A stretch of 64,000 nt of DNA from positions 1 through 64,000 of the forward strand of contig JBJEWF010000022.1 of the NCBI GenBank assembly GCA_051884915.1, written 5' to 3'. Source of the DNA: RUG572 sp051884915 (lineage in GTDB: Bacteria > Verrucomicrobiota > Kiritimatiellia > RFP12 > UBA1067). Shown one piece after another: positions 50,074 through 58,609 of this stretch. The translations under genes were made by a program, and so were the position numbers. Below the pieces are notes generated by a model. The model was not told the origin of the DNA. It did not search any database and worked only from the letters and a program-made list of their open reading frames with translations. How positions within the stretch are numbered: position 1 is the stretch's first letter; the number at the start of each line of letters is the position of its first letter.

Positions 50074-51332
50074 AGCTGAAACACGTGAAAGCGGCGAGCT
50101 GGCAGATGGACATGATGCTGAACATGCGTCCCGGCGACCTGGCGGGGAACGCCGCGCTGCTGCTGAAGATCGTGAAGCGGTTCGCGGCAGAGGGGGAGAG
50201 GGACATCGTCGTCCCCGAGAATTTCCTGCGGGGCGGAGACTGCGGTTCGCTGGAACGGCATGCGGCTTTCCGGGCGGCCGAGGAGAAGGCGCTGGCGAAG
50301 GTGGTCCAGGCGGTCCGGAAGATCAGGCGGGCGCCGCGCCTTCACTTCGAGGGGGCCATCGAGGCGGCGCTGATTCCCCCCGGGCCCGATCCGCGTTTCC
50401 CGTTCGGGGGAAACCCCGAAGCCGTGTTCTCCCGCCAGGTTTCCGGGCTGATGCGCCGGCTGCTGGCGATCGGCTGCCGGGACGTCGTGATCGGCCTTTC
50501 CGGCGGGCTGGACAGCGCGCTGGCGCTGCTCGTGTCGGTGGCGGCGTTCATGCTGCTGGGCTACGATTCCGCGGGCATCCACGTCCTGACGATGCCGGGT
50601 TTTGGCACGACGAAGCGGACCCGGGGCAATGCGGACCGGCTGTGCGAGGGCCTGGGCCTCGCGCTGACGACGATCGACATCACGCCCGCCTGCCGCCGCC
50701 ATTTCAAGGACATCGGCCACGACGAAACCCGGCACGACGTCACGTTCGAGAACGCGCAGGCCCGCATGCGGACGATGATCCTGATGGACAAGGCCAACCA
50801 ATGCGGCGGCATCGTCATCGGGACGGGCGACATGAGCGAGATCGCCCTTGGCTGGTGCACGTACAACGGCGACCACATGAGCATGTTCGGCGTCAACGCC
50901 GGCGTGCCGAAGACGACGGTCCGCGAGGTCTGCACCTGGTGGGCGGAGCAGTTCGGCGGCCTGGCCGGCGAGGCGCTGCTGGACATCGTCGCCACGCCCG
51001 TCAGCCCCGAACTCCTGCCGACGGCCCCGGACGGCACGATCGCCCAGAGGACGGAAGACAGGATCGGCCCCTATGAGCTGCACGACTTCTTCCTGTGGCA
51101 GTTCGTGGCCGAGCAGAAGGGGAAGAAGGAGATCCTCGCCGCGGCGAAGCGCGTCTTCAAGGGCGTCTACCCGGTCGCCGCGATCCGGAAGTGGCTGGAC
51201 GTCTTCTTCCGCCGTTTCTTCGCGCAGGCCTTCAAGCGCAATTGCGCGCCTGACGGCGTGCCGGTCTTCTCCGTCTACCTGTCGCCGTCCGCCTGGCACG
51301 TCCCCAGCGAATCGTCCGGCTCCTGGCTTTGA
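50070..51332 (+). CDS. nadE: NAD+ synthetase with an internally deleted glutaminase domain
   Basis: This encodes 420 residues. The PP-loop synthetase domain (about 115-420) is complete, with GLSGGLDS (142-149), TMPGFGTT, ATP and deamido-NAD contacts, and a C-terminal lid. Its sequence follows the long, glutamine-dependent type. However, the ~300-residue nitrilase/glutaminase domain is cut to about 110 residues. It starts like a nitrilase and keeps IVVPENF with the first catalytic Glu50, but the segments that should carry the catalytic Lys and Cys are gone. The enzyme should therefore depend on free ammonia. A CAGGAGGA ribosome site precedes ATG 50070. Confidence 0.9.
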   Translation: MKLKHVKAASWQMDMMLNMRPGDLAGNAALLLKIVKRFAAEGERDIVVPENFLRGGDCGSLERHAAFRAAEEKALAKVVQAVRKIRRAPRLHFEGAIEAALIPPGPDPRFPFGGNPEAVFSRQVSGLMRRLLAIGCRDVVIGLSGGLDSALALLVSVAAFMLLGYDSAGIHVLTMPGFGTTKRTRGNADRLCEGLGLALTTIDITPACRRHFKDIGHDETRHDVTFENAQARMRTMILMDKANQCGGIVIGTGDMSEIALGWCTYNGDHMSMFGVNAGVPKTTVREVCTWWAEQFGGLAGEALLDIVATPVSPELLPTAPDGTIAQRTEDRIGPYELHDFFLWQFVAEQKGKKEILAAAKRVFKGVYPVAAIRKWLDVFFRRFFAQAFKRNCAPDGVPVFSVYLSPSAWHVPSESSGSWL

Positions 51333-51417
51333 TTGTCCCGTCTCCGGGCGGGCGGACGCCCGGCCGACGCCGCGCGCGCCTTTTCACGGGAATGTCGGCG
51401 CCGGCGGCCGTCGCGGT

Positions 51418-51446
51418 TTGCGTCCGTTTCCGCGATTTGGTATACT
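51418..51446 (+). promoter_or_regulatory. asd promoter
   Basis: TTGCGT (51418-51423), a 17-nt spacer, and TGGTATACT (TATACT 51441-51446). The leader to ATG 51490 is about 37 nt. Confidence 0.85.
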
Positions 51447-51460
51447 AGGCGCAAATCTTC

Positions 51461-51475
51461 GGGGCCTCCGGCCCC
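51461..51475 (+). promoter_or_regulatory. GGGGCC/GGCCCC hairpin in the asd leader
   Basis: A 6-bp perfect GC stem with a TCC loop sits in the middle of the short 5' leader, just upstream of the AAGGA ribosome site. It could tune translation or protect the 5' end. There is no U-tract, so it is not a terminator. Confidence 0.4.
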
Positions 51476-51489
51476 TTCAAGGACACGCA

Positions 51490-52503
51490 ATGAGCAAAGA
51501 GTACAAAGTCGGTTTGGTTGGCGTCGGCGCCGTCGGCGCCGAGATGGTCAGGGTTCTCAAGGATCGCAACTTCCCCTGCGGGACGGTCCGGATATTCGCG
51601 TCCCGCGAGCGGGACGAAGTCATCGACGGCGAGACGTACCACGTCCGGAAGGTCGATGAAAAGTGCTTCGAGGGGCTGGACATCGTCCTGTTCGCCGGCA
51701 AGACGGACGTCGCCCTCCAGCTCAAGGACGCCGTCGTGAAGGCGGGCGCCAAGATGATCGACAATTCGCGCGCGTTCCGCCAGGACCCCGAGGTCCCGCT
51801 GGTGGTGCCGCAGGTCAACCCCGAAGACCTGGACTGGAACAAGGGCGTGATCGCGAACCCGAACTGCACGACCGCCATCATGCTTGAGGCGGTGGCGCCG
51901 CTCCACAAGGCGAAGCGGCTCAAACGGCTCGTGGCCGCCACCTACCAGGCCGCTTCGGGCGCGGGCAAGCCGGGGCTGGACGAGCTTGAAGACCAGATCC
52001 GCGCGTACGCGAAGGGCGAGCCGCTGGCGGTCAAGGCTTTCCAGCATCAGCTGATGTACAATCTGATTCCGCACATCGACAAGTTCGACGAGACCAACTG
52101 GTACACGCTCGAAGAGCTCAAGATGCGCAACGAGGCGCGCAAGATGCTCCACCATCCGGACCTCAAGCTCAGCTGCACGTGCGTGCGCGTGCCGATCGCC
52201 CGCGCGCATTCCGAGTCGCTGAATCTGGAATTCGAGGAGGACGTCACGCCGGAGGAGGCGCGCGCGATTCTCGCGAAGGCCGAGGGCGTCACGGTCGTCG
52301 ACGACCCGCTCAACGGCGGCTATCCGATGCCGCTGGACGCAACGGCGAAATACAACGTGCTGGCGGGCCGCATCCGCCAGGACATCAGCCGCGACGACAG
52401 GAAGGGCCTTGAAATGTTCGTTTCGGGCGACCAGCTGCTGCGCGGCGCGGCGCTGAATGCCGTGGAAATCGCCGAGCATCTCGTCGCGCGCGGTCTCGTC
52501 TGA
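51490..52503 (+). CDS. asd: aspartate-semialdehyde dehydrogenase
   Basis: This encodes 337 residues. It reduces aspartyl phosphate with NADPH for lysine, diaminopimelate, threonine and methionine synthesis. LVGVGAVGAEM (9-19) binds the cofactor, NPNCTT (123-128) holds the catalytic Cys126, GAGKPGLDEL and the later ARAHSES supply substrate binding and the catalytic His. ATG 51490 has AAGGA upstream. It is of the type common in Gram-positives and PVC bacteria. Confidence 0.95.
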   Translation: MSKEYKVGLVGVGAVGAEMVRVLKDRNFPCGTVRIFASRERDEVIDGETYHVRKVDEKCFEGLDIVLFAGKTDVALQLKDAVVKAGAKMIDNSRAFRQDPEVPLVVPQVNPEDLDWNKGVIANPNCTTAIMLEAVAPLHKAKRLKRLVAATYQAASGAGKPGLDELEDQIRAYAKGEPLAVKAFQHQLMYNLIPHIDKFDETNWYTLEELKMRNEARKMLHHPDLKLSCTCVRVPIARAHSESLNLEFEEDVTPEEARAILAKAEGVTVVDDPLNGGYPMPLDATAKYNVLAGRIRQDISRDDRKGLEMFVSGDQLLRGAALNAVEIAEHLVARGLV

Positions 52504-52578
52504 AGAAAAGAATGTCAGAACGGGACGCGGCGCGTTCCTAGTCCACATGTCAATCCAACAAGAAAAAGGAGATCAGCA

Positions 52579-52899
52579 ATGAAGAGAATCGTGATTGCGC
52601 TTTTGGCCGCAACGGCCCTGGTCGGGACGGCGTCCGCGCGGCATCATCATGGTCGGCCCAGTCGGGGCGATGCGATCGCGGGCGGCATCGCCGCCGGCGT
52701 GACGGCCGCCCTGTTGGGAGCCCCCGTCACGCCGCCGCCGCCTCCGCCGCCGCCGCAGACGGTGGTCGTGCAGCAGCCGGTCGTGGCGCCGGCGCCCGTG
52801 GTCGTTCAGCCGGCCCCCGTGGTCGTGCAGCAGCCGGCGCCCGTAGTCGTGCAGCAGCCGGTCGTCGCGCCCGTCCGCACCACCACGATCTACCACTAA
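52579..52899 (+). CDS. small exported Pro/Val/Gln-rich protein
   Basis: This encodes 106 residues. A signal peptide (MKRIVIALLAATALVGTASA) is followed by a His-rich patch, a Gly/Ala-rich hydrophobic stretch (about 32-48), eight consecutive prolines, and repeats of the type PVVVQQPAPVVV to near the end. The mature protein is probably an extended polyproline-like periplasmic or envelope spacer. AAAGGAGA lies before ATG 52579. No enzymatic motif is present. It lies between asd and smc without sharing either function. Confidence 0.75.
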   Translation: MKRIVIALLAATALVGTASARHHHGRPSRGDAIAGGIAAGVTAALLGAPVTPPPPPPPPQTVVVQQPVVAPAPVVVQPAPVVVQQPAPVVVQQPVVAPVRTTTIYH

Positions 52900-52927
52900 C
52901 CGCCGGCATGGCCGGAAAGACGTCTCG

Positions 52928-55900
52928 GTGTATCTCAAACAGCTGGACATTCTCGGTTTCAAGTCCTTCGCGGACCGCACCCGGCTCACCTTCGAGCCGG
53001 GTATGATTGCCATTGTCGGGCCGAACGGATGCGGCAAGTCCAACGTCTCCGACGCGATCCGGTGGGTGCTCGGCGAACAGCGTCCCACGGCGATCCGCTG
53101 CTCGAAGCTGGTGGACGTCGTCTTCAACGGCACCGACACCCGCAAGCCGCTCGGGCTGGCGGAGGTGTCGATCACGTTCGCCGACTGCGAGAAGGAGCTG
53201 GGAACCGAGTACCACGAGGTCACCGTCACGCGGCGCGTCTACCGCGACGGGTCGGGCGAGTACTTCATCAACAAGGTGCGCAGCGGCCTGAAGGACATCA
53301 AGCGCCTGTTCATGGGCACGGGCATCGGCACGACGTCCTACTCCGTGATGGCCCAGGGCCAGATCGACCAGATCCTGTCGTCCAAGCCGGAAGACCGCCG
53401 CGCGGTCTTCGAGGAGGCCGCCGGGATCACGAAGTTCAAGGCGGACCGCAAAGAGGCGATCCGGAAGATCGAGCAGACCGAGCAGAATCTGCTGCGCGAG
53501 GCGGACGTCCTGCGCGAGATGAAGCGCCAGATCGGCTCGCTGCAGCGCCAGGTGGGCAAGGCCGAAAAGGCCAAGGAACTCCGCGGCGAACTGCGGGGGC
53601 TGGACGTCTACGTCTCGAAGGGCAAGATCCAGGCCTTCACCATGGCCCTGGAGACGAACGCCCGGAACCAGCGCGAAACGGAGCAGAGGATCGTCGACGC
53701 GACGGCGGCCGTGAACGCCGCGGAGAGCGCGTCGCAGCAGATCCATGCGGACCTGCACGCGCTGGAAGAGCGCCTGGCGACGCTGCAGTCCCGGGCCGCC
53801 CAGGCCGAGGGCGCCTATGCGCGCGCCCGCGAGGTCATCGGCGTCAACGAGCAGCGGATCGCCGAATACCAGGCCTTCAGCGACCGCGACGGCCGCGAGA
53901 TCAGCCAGACGCGCCAGCAGCTGGAAGAGATCGGCATGCAGATCGAATCGCTGCAGCAGAAGACCGCGCTGCTGGAGGACGGGCTTGAAACCGCCCGGAC
54001 GGTTCTGGAAGAGGCCGAAACGGCGTTTGCCGATTCGTCGTCCCGGATCGACGCGCTGCGCCAGGCCCTGCAGGAGGGGCGGATGGAATCGGTGGCCTGC
54101 GATCGCCGCGCGGCCGAAGTCCGCGACGAGATCGCCCGGCTGGAGGCGCAGGCCCGCGAGGCGATCCTGAAGCGGGAGCGGCTGGTCAGCGAGAAGACGC
54201 AGCTGGAGGAAGCCGCGGCCGAGGCCGAGTCGACGCTGGCGGCCGTGGCGGTCCGCCGGAACGAGGCCCGCGCGGCGGAAGAGGCCGCGGCCCTGGCGAG
54301 CGAGACGGCGGAAAAGGCGCGGCTGGCGCTCGCCGCCGAACTGGAGGACCTGCGCGCCAATTTCGGGCGGATGCAGGCCGAGGCGGCGGCGAAGGAAGCG
54401 CAGCTGGATCTGCTGAACGACGCGAAATCGGCGGGCGAAGCGTTTGCGGCCGGCGCCCAGGCGCTGCTGGAAGGTTCGCTCGACGTGGGCGAAGGCGTCG
54501 TCCTGGGGGCGCTGGCGGACCGCTTCGATGCGCCCGCCGCGTACCGCCTGGCGCTGGAAGCCGCGCTCCGCGCCTGGCTCGACGCCATTGTCGTGGCGGA
54601 CGCGTCGGCGGCGCGGACGGTCGTCCAGGCGCTGCTCGGCAAGCAGGCCGGCAGCGCGCGGCTGGTGTCGGCCGCCGTGCCGCCGGCGGGGGCGCCGCGC
54701 GTGCCGCCGGCGGGGGACCGTCTGCTGGACCATGTGACGGTCGCGGAGGATTTCAGGGCGGCGGCGGACTTGCTGGTGGGCGACGTCGTGGTGGCGGACG
54801 GCCCCGTGGCCGGCGCGCGCGCGGTGACGCTGCAAGGCGTCGTCTACGGTCCGGACGGGACGGTTGACGTGTGGCTGCCGGGAACGGCGGCCGCCTCGCC
54901 CCTGAGCCGCAAGATGCTGATTTCCGAGACGGCCGAATCGCTGGAGGCGCTGCGCGCGCGCATCGAGGCGGGCCGCCGGACGCTGGCGACGGGCGCCGAG
55001 AAATCGGCGGCGCTAGCCGAACAGGCGAAGTGCGCGGCGGCGGCGCTGTCCGACGCCCGTCGCGCGGCGGCCCAGGCGGAAGGCGAGCACGCGAGCGTCG
55101 CGCGCGACGCGCAGGCCGTCAGCCGGCGGCTCGCCCAGGTGGGCGAGGATCTGGCTTCGGTCCAGGCCGCCAATGCGGGCGGCGACGCGAAACGCGCCGA
55201 ATGGGCGGACGCGCTTGAGGAGGCGCTGGCCCGCCGCGACGCCCTGATGGACCGCACGGCCCGGCAGCAGGAGGAACTTCAGGGTCTGGAGCTCGCGCAT
55301 GGCGAGGCGAGCCGCCGGCTCACGGAAAAGCGCATCGCCGCCGCCCAGATGGAGAACGAGCTTCAGCTGACGTCCCAGCAGAGCGCGGACGCCGTGCGCC
55401 GCCGCGAGGAGCTTGCGCGCATGATTGCCGGCCGCCAGGCGGGCATCCGCGGCTACGAGGATTCCATCCGGCGGCTGCGCGACGAGACGGCCGAGCTGAT
55501 GGGGTCGCTCGACGAACTGCGCGAGCAGGCGGTCGAGATCCACGGCCTGGTCGAGGAGGCGCGCGGCGAACGCGGCGTCCTCCAGGAGAAGTTGAGCGCG
55601 TCGGAGAGCGCCGTCGGCGCGCAGCGCGCGGAGCTTGACCGGGCGCGCGAATTCAAGGGCAAGCTCGAAGTGGCGGCCACCGAGGCCACGATGCGCCGCC
55701 AGAACGTCTACGACCACCTGAACCAGGAATACGGTCTCGACCCGAACGCCGTCCTCCGCGAACCCGATCCCGAATGGAAGGGGGGCGAGCCGCCGCCGCA
55801 GGAGGTCCTCGAAAACCGGGTCAACGACCTGCTGGCGCAGATCGCCGCCCTCGGTCCGGTGAACATGGTCGCCATCGACGATTTCCGCGAACTGGAAGAG

Positions 55901-56515
55901 CGCTACACGCGCGAGAAGGCGCAGGAGGCCGACCTGCTCGCCGCGAAGGAGCAGATCCGCGAACTGATCCAGAACCTGAACGAGAAGTCCGGGCAGATGT
56001 TCCGCAGCACGTTCGAGCAGGCGAACCGGAATTTCCAGCAGATGTTCACGAAGCTCTTCAATGGCGGCGAGGCGCGTCTGGTGCTGCTGGAGAATGCGGA
56101 GGATCCGCTCGAATGCGGCATCGACATCATCGCCCGTCCGCCCGGCAAGCGCCCGCAGAGCGTCACGCTCCTCTCCGGCGGCGAACGGACGATGACGGCC
56201 GTCGCCCTGCTGTTCGCCATCTTCATGATCAAGCCGGCGCCGTTCTGCATGCTGGACGAGCTGGACGCCGCGCTGGACGACGCCAACATCGGGCGTTTCG
56301 TCGAGGCGCTGAAGGAGTTTCTCGACCGTTCGCAGTTCCTGATCATCACGCACAACCAGCACACGATTGCCGGTTCCGATCTGGTCTACGGCGTGTCGCA
56401 GCAGGAGAAGGGCGTGTCGCGCGTCATCTCGATGCGCCTGACCGACATCGGCATCAGGCCGGTCCCCGAAGACGAGCGGACGCGAATCCCCCCGGAAAGA
56501 ACGGATGGCGAATGA
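52928..56515 (+). CDS. smc: chromosome partition protein SMC (condensin ATPase)
   Basis: This encodes 1195 residues from a GTG start. N-terminal Walker A GPNGCGKSN is at about 34-42 and QGQID follows. Two long coiled coils (about 165-490 and 680-1010) flank a hinge (about 510-670). The C-terminal head has LSGGERT (about 1081), the ABC signature, then Walker B CMLDELDAALDD. Length is normal. Partners scpA and scpB are not in the window. Coiled-coil parts are Ala/Glu/Arg-rich. The stop overlaps apt (ATGA). Confidence 0.97.
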   Translation: MYLKQLDILGFKSFADRTRLTFEPGMIAIVGPNGCGKSNVSDAIRWVLGEQRPTAIRCSKLVDVVFNGTDTRKPLGLAEVSITFADCEKELGTEYHEVTVTRRVYRDGSGEYFINKVRSGLKDIKRLFMGTGIGTTSYSVMAQGQIDQILSSKPEDRRAVFEEAAGITKFKADRKEAIRKIEQTEQNLLREADVLREMKRQIGSLQRQVGKAEKAKELRGELRGLDVYVSKGKIQAFTMALETNARNQRETEQRIVDATAAVNAAESASQQIHADLHALEERLATLQSRAAQAEGAYARAREVIGVNEQRIAEYQAFSDRDGREISQTRQQLEEIGMQIESLQQKTALLEDGLETARTVLEEAETAFADSSSRIDALRQALQEGRMESVACDRRAAEVRDEIARLEAQAREAILKRERLVSEKTQLEEAAAEAESTLAAVAVRRNEARAAEEAAALASETAEKARLALAAELEDLRANFGRMQAEAAAKEAQLDLLNDAKSAGEAFAAGAQALLEGSLDVGEGVVLGALADRFDAPAAYRLALEAALRAWLDAIVVADASAARTVVQALLGKQAGSARLVSAAVPPAGAPRVPPAGDRLLDHVTVAEDFRAAADLLVGDVVVADGPVAGARAVTLQGVVYGPDGTVDVWLPGTAAASPLSRKMLISETAESLEALRARIEAGRRTLATGAEKSAALAEQAKCAAAALSDARRAAAQAEGEHASVARDAQAVSRRLAQVGEDLASVQAANAGGDAKRAEWADALEEALARRDALMDRTARQQEELQGLELAHGEASRRLTEKRIAAAQMENELQLTSQQSADAVRRREELARMIAGRQAGIRGYEDSIRRLRDETAELMGSLDELREQAVEIHGLVEEARGERGVLQEKLSASESAVGAQRAELDRAREFKGKLEVAATEATMRRQNVYDHLNQEYGLDPNAVLREPDPEWKGGEPPPQEVLENRVNDLLAQIAALGPVNMVAIDDFRELEERYTREKAQEADLLAAKEQIRELIQNLNEKSGQMFRSTFEQANRNFQQMFTKLFNGGEARLVLLENAEDPLECGIDIIARPPGKRPQSVTLLSGGERTMTAVALLFAIFMIKPAPFCMLDELDAALDDANIGRFVEALKEFLDRSQFLIITHNQHTIAGSDLVYGVSQQEKGVSRVISMRLTDIGIRPVPEDERTRIPPERTDGE

Positions 56516-57036
56516 AACGGATTGAAGACCATGTTCGGACGGTAGCCGATTTCCCCAAGCCGGGGATCCTGTTTCGCGACGTGACGGGCGTGCTGGCCTC
56601 GCACGAGGGCCTGCGCCTGGCGGTCGACTCGTTCGCGGACGCTTTGGCCGGCGTGGCGTTCGACATCGTCGTGGGCGTCGAATCCCGCGGCTTCATCTTC
56701 GGCGCGCCGGTGGCCTACAAGCTGGGCAAGGCTTTCGTTCCCGTGCGCAAGTCCGGCAAACTGCCCGGCCGGACGATTTCCGAATCGTACGCGCTTGAAT
56801 ACGGCGAGGCGACGCTCCAGATCCACGCCTGCGACGTCCGGCCCGGCCAGCGCGTGGTCGTCGTCGACGACCTGCTGGCGACGGGCGGCACGGCCGCGGC
56901 GGCCGCCCGGCTGGTGGAGCGTCTCGGCGCGAAGGTCGTCAAGATGGCGTTTCTCGTCGAACTTGACGACCTGGGCGGCCGTCAGGCGCTTTCGGCCTAC
57001 GAGATTGCGAGCTTCGCCCATTTCCCGGGCCATTGA
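56512..57036 (+). CDS. apt: adenine phosphoribosyltransferase
   Basis: This encodes 174 residues. It converts adenine and PRPP to AMP (purine salvage). DFPKPGILFRDVT is the conserved N-terminal Apt motif, ESRGFIFG binds adenine, and VVVVDDLLATGGTAAA is the PRPP loop. The start overlaps smc and guaA follows after 13 nt, so purine genes are grouped here. Confidence 0.95.
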   Translation: MKRIEDHVRTVADFPKPGILFRDVTGVLASHEGLRLAVDSFADALAGVAFDIVVGVESRGFIFGAPVAYKLGKAFVPVRKSGKLPGRTISESYALEYGEATLQIHACDVRPGQRVVVVDDLLATGGTAAAAARLVERLGAKVVKMAFLVELDDLGGRQALSAYEIASFAHFPGH

Positions 57037-57049
57037 CATCCAACGACTT

Positions 57050-58609
57050 ATGAGCAGCGAAACCGTCAAACAACGTGAATGGATCGCCATTCTCGACTAT
57101 GGGTCCCAGTATACGCAATTGATCGCCCGCCGCATCCGCGAACAGCATGTCTACTCGGAGATCGTCCGGTTCGACACGACGGCGGCGCGGCTCCGGGCGC
57201 GTCCGCCCAAGGGCATCATCCTGTCCGGCGGGCCGAACAGCGTGTTCGAAAAGGGCTCGCCGGGCATCGACAGGGAGATCTTCAACCTCGGCGTTCCCGT
57301 GCTGGGCGTGTGCTACGGCATGCAGCTGATGAGCCAGGAGCTGGGCGGCGAGGTCCAGCCCGGCGAGTTGCGCGAATACGGCAAGACGGAGATGACCGTG
57401 ATGCCGGGCAACCGCCTCTTCAAGGGCCTGCCGGACAAGTTCGTCGTCTGGATGAGCCACGGCGACCGCGTGGCCGCGATTCCCGAAGGCTTCAAGGCGT
57501 CGGCCGTTTCGGACAACTGCCCGTACGCGGCGATGCGGAACGAGGAAAAGAACTTCTACGGCATCCAGTTCCATCCGGAAGTCGTCCACACGCAGCACGG
57601 CAGCCAGATCCTCTCGAACTTCATCTTCAACATCTGCGGCTGTTCGGGCGACTGGCAGCTGACGACCTGGATCGAGGATACGGTCGCGGACCTGAAGGCG
57701 CGTCTCGGCGACGAGGAGGTGGTGCTGGGACTCTCCGGCGGCGTCGATTCGTCCGTCGTGGCCGTTCTCCTCCACAAGGCGATCGGCACGCGCCTGCACT
57801 GCATTTTCGTGGACAACGGCCTGCTCCGCCACGACGAGGACCGGCAGGTCGAGGAGATGTTCCACGCCAAGCTCGGGCTGGACCTTCACGTGGCGCACGC
57901 CGCGCCGCGCTTCTACGCGGCGCTCGCCGGCGTGGACGATCCGGAACGGAAGCGCAAGATCATCGGCCGCGAGTTCATCAACGTCTTCGCGGAGGAGGCG
58001 CGCGCGTTCAGGCACTGCCGGTTCCTCGGCCAGGGGACGATCTATCCGGACGTGATCGAATCGTCCCACGCGCTCAAGGGACCGTCGCAGACGATCAAGA
58101 GCCACCACAACGTGGGCGGACTCCCGCCCGACCTCAAGTTCGAACTGGTCGAACCGCTGCGCGATCTCTTCAAGGACGAAGTGCGCGCCGTCGGCCGCGT
58201 GCTGGGCATGGACGCGGAACTGCTCGACCGCCAGCCGTTCCCGGGCCCGGGGCTGGGCGTGCGCATCCTCGGCGAAATCACCGAGGAGAAGGTGAAGCTT
58301 CTGCAGCAGGCCGACTTGCGCGTCCAGGAGGAGGTGCGCAAACTTCCGGACTACAAGTCGATCTGGCAGACGTTCGCCGTGCTGCTTCCCGTGAAGAGCG
58401 TCGGCGTCATGGGCGACCAGCGCACGTACGAGTATACCTGCGCGATCCGCAGCGTGAACTCGGTCGACGCGATGACGGCCGACTGGACGCGTCTGCCCTA
58501 CGAGACGCTGGCGACCATCTCCAACCGCATCATCAACGAGGTGCGGGGCATCAACCGCGTGGTCTACGACATCTCCTCCAAGCCGCCGGCGACGATCGAA
58601 TGGGAATGA
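57050..58609 (+). CDS. guaA: GMP synthase (glutamine-hydrolysing)
   Basis: This encodes 519 residues. It makes GMP from XMP. The class I glutaminase domain has LSGGPNSV, GVCYGMQ with the catalytic Cys (about 91), and FHPEV with the catalytic His. The PP-loop domain has GLSGGVDSSV (about 227-236), and the C-terminal dimer domain contains the PFPGPGLGVRILGE block. The weakly preceded ATG at 57050 gives the standard N-terminus. Its stop overlaps the next start. Confidence 0.97.
   Translation: MSSETVKQREWIAILDYGSQYTQLIARRIREQHVYSEIVRFDTTAARLRARPPKGIILSGGPNSVFEKGSPGIDREIFNLGVPVLGVCYGMQLMSQELGGEVQPGELREYGKTEMTVMPGNRLFKGLPDKFVVWMSHGDRVAAIPEGFKASAVSDNCPYAAMRNEEKNFYGIQFHPEVVHTQHGSQILSNFIFNICGCSGDWQLTTWIEDTVADLKARLGDEEVVLGLSGGVDSSVVAVLLHKAIGTRLHCIFVDNGLLRHDEDRQVEEMFHAKLGLDLHVAHAAPRFYAALAGVDDPERKRKIIGREFINVFAEEARAFRHCRFLGQGTIYPDVIESSHALKGPSQTIKSHHNVGGLPPDLKFELVEPLRDLFKDEVRAVGRVLGMDAELLDRQPFPGPGLGVRILGEITEEKVKLLQQADLRVQEEVRKLPDYKSIWQTFAVLLPVKSVGVMGDQRTYEYTCAIRSVNSVDAMTADWTRLPYETLATISNRIINEVRGINRVVYDISSKPPATIEWE

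Noticed and set aside
51344..51363. CCGGGCG/CGCCCGG hairpin after nadE as a terminator
   Set aside because: The stem is perfect but no T-tract follows; it could only be part of a Rho-dependent end.
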